NCBI GenBank assembly: GCA_022496185.1 | Contig: WTXG01000034.1 | Coordinates: 62,001 to 126,000, forward strand | Direction of reading: 5' to 3' | Length of the DNA stretch: 64,000 nucleotides | Source of the DNA: Multifurca ochricompacta | Taxonomy: Eukaryota > Basidiomycota > Agaricomycetes > Russulales > Russulaceae | In this document: one piece after another, positions 57,655 to 64,000 of the stretch | How the letters are laid out: the number at the start of each line of letters is the position of its first letter | How positions within the stretch are numbered: position 1 is the stretch's first letter | Program-made: the position numbers and the translations under genes | The notes under the pieces: model-generated | The model's database searches: none | Seen by the model: the letters and a program-made list of their open reading frames with translations, nothing else | Told to the model about the DNA's origin: nothing

Positions 57655-58894
57655 AGAGAGTAAGGTGACTTATGCATCATGCAGTCCTGGTAGGTGATCT
57701 TTGAGTCATCAGCCATTGTGTTAGGCAGTGCATATAAAAAAAAATGCAGGGTAAGATTCCATTCTGTTGATTTAATTGGTGACACCAGGGCCCATAGTAA
57801 CCTGATGGGACACAACGCAAAAGGAAAATAAGGACACGCAAGGATGGATTTGGATAATTTATGCTACAATAGGTGACCTTTTAAATATCAGTTTACGGAC
57901 TGGAAGAATGTAAGTCATCTCTGAGCGGTGTCAAGCTCGTCCGTTTGAGCGTATCACATGGAATACAGACGGGTCCTTTTCGTGATTCCCAACCACATAC
58001 CAGATTTTAGTCTCTCTGATACTGTGTGCCACTTACCCATTCAATAACTGACTGTAAGATGGTAAGTACCCGAGTCTGTCGGAAACTAAAAAGTCGATTA
58101 ATGTCAGAAATGTTATTGAGAGAAGTAATGGAAGAAGAGAGCAAACGGTTCGAGCCAGAAGTGGTGACAGCAAGAGGTTTCCCGTCCAATGCCCGAGCTA
58201 GAAGCTAAATTAAACGAGATTGGACAGTAGATCGTCCTACCACAAGATTGTAGTTGCAATAGAAGAAGTGGAGACAACAGGTGCTAGCTTGGTATACTAT
58301 TTTAATATCCGTATAAGTAATAAAGCAGAGGGCCAATAAGATTTCCCAAGTTCTAGGATCGGTATACGCTGGTATTCCTTTGGACTTGATAGATTCCCTC
58401 CCATGTGGGTCGGACAAAAATATAGCTCTGCCAGCGCAACAGAGGCTTTGCGGCCTCAGGTTGAGTTTCTTGTTCAATATGATTATTTATTTTTATGTAA
58501 GTATTTCTCGTTTGTGAACTGACGTAGTATCGAGCTATGGGATCCATTATCCGGAGCCGAGAAAGCGACCCAGAGTTCCATTCCTGCAGTGCTGTCACTA
58601 TTTGGAGATATCGACATCTGTTTGTCCATTTACCGGCAGTTTTGTCTGGTGTGCCTTTGCTAGGCCAGTCACTCTATGGTGTCCCGGATCAATCCATATG
58701 GTATCACTCAATGGTTCGATTAAAATCAGATGAATATGGGCCATAGACACCATCATCACCTTTTGTTGTTCTAACGGGAGAAGACCGTCTCATGGGCGGC
58801 TGTTTTCATGATATAAAATGCCTCAAAATATGGGTAGCCTTCACGAGTTTTCTAAGGCTTTTGATCCCCTCGTTCAACAGTTCTCCTGTCATAC
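57655..58894. other. Upstream of the laccase gene, unassigned
   Basis: The plus frame 58,026-58,208 ends KRFEPEVVTARGFPSNARARS and could be a terminal exon, but nothing upstream joins it and no family is recognised. The rest shows no gene or repeat. Confidence 0.35.
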
Positions 58895-61413
58895 ATGCTT
58901 CAGTTTCTCTATTTTTTTGCACTCCTCCCTGTTATCTCAGAGAGGGCTTTCGCTGCCCTTGGTCCCGTGACAGACCTTCGAATCGTCAACAAAAAAATAT
59001 CCCCAGATGGGTTTCCACGCTCGTAAGTCATCCATCTTCTGTGCTTATGAACCAAACCCTAAGGCAGCACCCCGTCTGTAGTGCCGTCCTCGCCGGCGGT
59101 GTCTTCCCTGGTCCATTGATCAAGGCAAACAAGGTAAACATGCTAAAGCTCATTCTTGTAGCTGCTGATTTTTGACGCCGCTCTCTCCAGGGCGATAATT
59201 TTTCAATTAACGTCTTTAATCGGTTGACAGATCGCTTCATGGACCTGGCGACTTCTATTGTGGGGAATCGCATTATCTTTTCGGCTCGCGTGAAAAGTCA
59301 AATGTTTATATTCTGCAGCATTGGCACGGTATCTTTCAGAGGACTACCAACTACGCCGACGGTTCTGCCTTCGTTACTCAGTGCCCAATTGTCCGAAGGA
59401 GAGATTTCTTTATAAATTCAGTGCGAAAGAGCAAACGGTATTGTATCATACTCTAATCTCAAGATATCTGCTAACTACTTTTACTACTATTTTAGGGCAC
59501 ATACTGGTACCATAGCCACTTCAATGCTCAATACTGTGATGGTTTGCGTGGACCTTTGGTCATTTATGATCCGAATGACCCCCAGGCTAGTCTGTATGAC
59601 GTTGACGACGGTGAGATGAATACCAAATTCTAAATGGGTTCTCGTTAGACCTCTTACTTTCAGAGAGCACTGTTATTACCCTTGCCGATTGGTATCACTT
59701 CGTCTCGAAGCTGGCGCCATTGGCTCCGTAAGTGTTTTACCCCTTGGTAGTTTTCCAGAGCTGAGAATCTTGAAGGGTATTCGACTCTACCCTGATTAAC
59801 GGCCTTGGTCGTTATGCCGGCGGCCCTAGCGTTCCACTTGCTGTCGTGAATGTTTTGTCCGGCATGCGGTTAGTCTTCCGCTTGTATACAGAAGTTGAAC
59901 CAAAACATAACGTGTCGCGTCATAACAGCTACCGACTCCGCCTTGTGTCCATATCTTGCGATCCCAATTTCACTTTCTCGATTGATGGCCATCAACTGAT
60001 CATCATCGAGGTTGATGGTAACAACGTTCAGTCTCTGGTCGTTGATTCGCTCCAGATATTTGCTGGTAAGCGAAGCCAATGCAAATTGTCAATCTATTGA
60101 CTAACGCTTGGTGAACAGCTCAACGATACTCGGTTGTCGTAAGGCGATTTTGTTGATCTTGTTGATAGAGGAATTGCCTCGCCTTTGTATTTTTACAGCT
60201 CACCGCAGATCAGGCGGTTGATAATTACTGTAAGGATTTCTCCTCTGTGTTATACTCGGTAATTTAATTCAAATGCGCGCAGGGATCCGTGCCCTACCCA
60301 ATTTATCGGACAAGGGCTATGCCGGGTTCACTAACGTAGCCATCCTTCGATATTTAGGAGCCCTTATCCAGGATCCATTGTCCGATCCTAATGTGAACAT
60401 CCCGACAAGTTTGCTCCCACTCGTCGAGACAAATCTCCACGTAGGTCCCATATGACTATCTTCAATTATGCAGCTCACGTTTGACATTCCCAGCCACTCG
60501 AACCTACACCTGTTGTGAGTATATTGATCTTTCAGACTCATGTGTGTTATAGTAACATAGAAAAACTGAAATTGGATGAGTCAGCCCGGAAAACCCTTCC
60601 CTGACGGGGCTGACATCACATATTCTTGAACGCCACACTCGTAAGCAACCGCTCTCTCTATTGCAATGCACTTCAGGATCGACTCCAAAAACAAAACAAA
60701 AAAAACTTTAGAGCAGTGACTCCAAACAGTTCCTCATTAATGACGTTTCCTATGAATCCCCACATGTTCCTGTCCTGCTCCAGATCCTGTCCGGTGCAAA
60801 GAGGTTGAACCTCGCTCCTTTTCCCAGCATCTACGAGCTCGAACCCAACAAGAGCGTTGAGATAACTCTTCCTGCCGGTGTCGACGGCGGCCCTGTGAGT
60901 CTTCTCCACGCAACCTTCTAATCTGTAAACTGTAGTTCCCTGACATATGCTCTTTGTTTGCTGTTACTTTAAAGCACCCCATCCACTTACACGGTCACGC
61001 GTTCCACGTCGTTCGTGGTGCGGGAAACTCCACGTACAACTATGTTGACCCTGTGATACGCGATGTCGTGAGCATGGGCAAAACGGGCGATAACCTCACG
61101 ATCCGGTTTTTCACGGACAACCCCGGCCCATGGATTCTTAATTGCCACGTCAACTGGCACTCGACAAAGTGAGTCCTTCGGTGTCCTTGTCCGACGTCTC
61201 ATGTGGTTGATGTCCCGGGCGTGTATTAGGGGCTTTGCCGTGGTGTTCGTGGAGGACCTCCCTGAGGTGCCATCCGTGGATGTCGCGCCCCGTAAGTTTG
61301 GACAGACCCAAATACCTGACTTTGACCAGAAGGCTTACCGGAACATCTTCTTTTCCTTAGCTGCTTTGCGCGAGATTTGCTTGTCCTATTATAATTCCCT
61401 TCGATCAAAGTGA
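58895..61413 (+). pseudogene. Laccase (multicopper oxidase) with frameshifts and an altered copper ligand
   Basis: Secreted phenol-oxidising enzyme family. Exons I can follow: 58895-59022, 59082-59133, 59191-59259, 59319-59437, 59496-59610, 59664-59727, 59776-59868, 59929-60065, 60119-60138, 60199-60229, 60283-60440, 60494-60514, a damaged stretch, about 60738-60894, 60975-61168, 61230-61291, 61361-61413. Seen: signal peptide MLQFLYFFALLPVISERAFA; L1 HWHGIFQ; L2 [20 protein letters not shown]3 HPIHLHGH; L4 reads NCHVNWH where laccases have HCHxxWH, so the first histidine (codon 61140-61142) is Asn. One base is missing near 59,393 (after QCPI) and one T near 60,634 (PDGADITY/LNATL). Two very short exons (20 and 31 bases) are plausible for this family. 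Confidence 0.85.
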
Positions 61414-64000
61414 TCCCGAGCGTATTACTCCCTGTGTCTTTTCTTTGAATTGATCTCGATAAGTTCAATCCGAGTCCGAGTCGCCACTCTGGCTCACCCA
61501 CCGTCCTTCGTGTGATGAGGTATTCTTGCTCCCTCATTAAAGACGTATTGCGGGACCCCACCATTCTTACAGCTTGTGTAATTTTTTATGTACCTGGTCG
61601 CTGCCAGTGCCGTCATCACCGAATGTCAGTAAAGTTTTTTTTTAGTTCATCAGCAATGATTATTGCCCTCCCGAAACTAATACATGTTTACTACCAACTT
61701 AGATGGAAAAATAGCTGGGCTATAACTGAAGCCAAATGAGTAGAGTGATAAAATAATGAGGCTTTGTCAAATTGAGCGTTACGGTCGGCAGATCGTATCG
61801 CGTGCGAGATCGGGGGTCGTGGTTCGAGATCTCTGAGGGAGATGTTTAGCAGTTTAGACATCCAAGGTTATTTGGAGGACAACTCAGAGAAAGAAAAGGG
61901 GTAACACAGTTTAATTAGGTACTGAAACCCACAGGGGTCAAGTCTCAAGTCTAAGACTCGAGGTGTCTAGTATCTAGGTGTTATATATGCTAGGACTGCT
62001 TGTGAGAGACTGGATCCGATTAGAGGGCAGTGGGAACTATAGGAAAAGAGTGATGGGTGTAACATGTCTTGATAGGTTTTCCGGTGCGTAAACGTATTGC
62101 TTTTTCATCGCCGTCATTGCGGCTGCTGTACACACGTATCAATTTATCTGGGCAGACTTCAAGTTACGCGTAAGCCCCGCATTTCTGAAGCTGATAAGAG
62201 GCTGATAAGGTTTACATCATTTTGCTAGACAGATAGATACTAACTCAGTTGACCCGACCCGAACAAATGGTACTGTTTGATTTTTTGGTTTTTTTTTTTT
62301 TTAATTTTAAAAAAAGAAAGGAAAATGGCTGATTGACACTGTTCATTCCGGGGCTGATTGCCGCCAAGGATTCAGGGTCAAGTTCATTATTACCGTGGCT
62401 ATCACTACTTTTACTAAAGTACTTTGTCTGGTCAGCCCTTCCACTGGCAGAGCCTCATTCATCTCCGATGGTTCGGAAGTGGTTATGCCTTCTCTCTCTC
62501 TCTCCTTCTCTTTTTATTTTTTATTTTACATTAAAAAATCGGACAGAGAGACGGGACGAAGCGGCACCACCCGCCGTCCATCGGATTCGGACACCCTTTC
62601 AAGTAGTGTGAACCCCTACCCTACCTGTCAACAAATGAAAAGAAAAACCTTTTGATTTGTAGGTACAGAATAATTAGGATAAAAGTACCAAGTTGGCCTC
62701 CCTCCCCCTCATGCATGCACAAATGGTAGATACATATTGATTGGTGAAGATGATTGGATGAATCATGGCTGTCGGGGAGGTGCGGGTGCCTCTCCTTCCA
62801 CCTCCGATTAAGGTAATGTATGTACATTATACATACCATACACATGCACAAATTCACCCCCATTTACGGTTCGAACCTACATCCCTGTACAGTGCATAAA
62901 TGCAAGCGCACGGGCGGGCGCACCGCCGGGGTAGGGGTGTGTGGGGGAGGGCCGACAGTGGGTCTGGTTAATATGAATATATGAATGAAGTAAAAATGAA
63001 TTTGAAATATTATAAATAAACCCGGCCGCTACAGCAAGTGCCCACTTGGCAATAACTCACAGTTTTCGACTGATGGGTGACAATGGGACGACTATCTAAA
63101 TCACACAAAAGCCACGCGCCACGCCACGTTGTTTCAATTCATTTCAGTTCATCCATTCACCGCCTTGGTTTAAAAAATATAAAATAATTTCTTCTGTGAA
63201 GAGTCTGTTCTCGCTTACCGCCGGTGTTTACATGATGGTGATGCCTTATGTATGGACCATGCCAGTACTAGCAATAAGTGTGTGATGTTGTGATACTTCT
63301 ATTATTCGTACATACATAACAACAAAAAAAAAAAGTAAAACGCGTCATGAACCATCGTTCATCAATTGGTAATAATTAGTCTACAGAGGTAAAAGGATTG
63401 AAAGGAAAGGTAATGGATAAAAAAAGAGAGCAATTGCTGTACATTCGTGTCATACGGAGGGGGGCGCACGAGACGCGCACGTTAATATCGTATCGTGATG
63501 TGATTTGATCCGTGCTTGCCGCAACGAACCCCCAAGCGTGGCAGTTCGATTCGAGAACCTGGTTTTTTGGTTTGCTTTGGGTTTGTCCTGGAGAGTGTAG
63601 GTAGTGATGAGAGAGAGAGACGTGTATGAACTTTTCGGAAAAAAAAAAAGGCGTGCGGGGGGAAGGGTTACGATGCTGGATTAGACAGAGAGTGAGAGTG
63701 AGAGATTGTTCCCAAGTTGAGAAGGAGAGACGTTGAACGACAACAGCATGAGACAAAACAGACAGAGAACAGAGTACAAAGAGACAGAGCGAAAGACGGA
63801 GTAGTGGCGATATGCGTGAGTTAAGAGTACAAAAAGTGCAGGGCTTGGATGGCGATTGCGGCTGTTTAGCGAGAAATGAAAAACATGATAGCGTTCATAA
63901 GGAGTGAAGGTCGAAGGGCGAAAGAGGGGGAGGGAGGGATGAACGGTGATTGGGGGGCGAGCGGTGAGCGAAACGGAAATGAAGAGTTGTGGCAGCAATT
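61414..64000. other. No gene seen
   Basis: AT-rich and simple-sequence DNA (T/A runs at 62,280-62,320, TC repeats at 62,490-62,510, GA-rich tract at 63,605-63,800). The minus frames at 63,376-63,998 are translations of GA-rich sequence and could be a UTR of a gene beyond the window. Two B-box-like motifs (61,810 and 62,865) lack an A-box partner. Confidence 0.5.

Noticed and set aside
61780..61870. tRNA-like B-box (GGTTCGAGATC) near 61,810
   Set aside because: No A-box at proper distance and no cloverleaf stems; the B-box lacks the final CC.
62850..62880. GGTTCGAACC B-box-like motif
   Set aside because: It is a palindrome and no tRNA structure can be drawn around it.
63376..63998. Minus-strand frames of 105-126 codons at the window end
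   Set aside because: They translate GA-rich simple sequence; composition, not conservation, explains the open frame.

Overview
The window looks like nuclear DNA of an Agaricomycete basidiomycete. The genes carry many short introns (39-104 bases, mostly 50-70) with CTNAC-type branch points. The families fit too: FunK1-type fungal kinases, a multicopper oxidase (laccase), Crinkler-like proteins, NAD formate dehydrogenase and hAT/LTR transposons. No rRNA, intact tRNA or CRISPR is visible.

Layout. 1-12,000 is ordinary gene space: the 3' end of a 2-oxoacid dehydrogenase E1 gene, a 1,414-residue serine-rich protein of unknown function, and on the minus strand a complete 24-exon SMC1 cohesin gene with four probable GC-AG introns. 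12,400-18,200 holds two broken kinase-like genes. 17,200-32,760 is a transposon block: two short hAT-type elements with perfect 8-base target duplications, LTR fragments, and a 7.3-kb hAT element with a transposase and a 159-base minisatellite. 32,800-36,000, 43,300-46,500 and 49,200-51,850 hold four copies or pieces of a Crinkler-like gene (header domain, P-loop NTPase, nuclease-like C-terminus). Between them, on the minus strand, lie an acylaminoacyl-peptidase gene with two frameshifts, a formate dehydrogenase pseudogene and an intact secreted cysteine-rich protein gene. 46,700-48,400 holds a rearranged copy of the first 500 bases of the window. 51,850-57,650 repeats, inverted, the kinase genes and a transposon family seen earlier. 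58,900-61,400 is a laccase gene with frameshifts and a changed copper ligand. 61,400-64,000 has no gene I can support.

How the parts relate. SMC1 (cohesin), the peptidase and the E1 gene are housekeeping functions and form no pathway. The rest is a plastic region dominated by duplication, inversion and transposon insertion. Almost every gene between 12 and 61 kb carries single-base frameshifts, while the two long genes before 12 kb carry none. Whether this is real decay or consensus error is the main open question, and reads would settle it. Exon models come from splice-site phase and family conservation by eye; no search was run.
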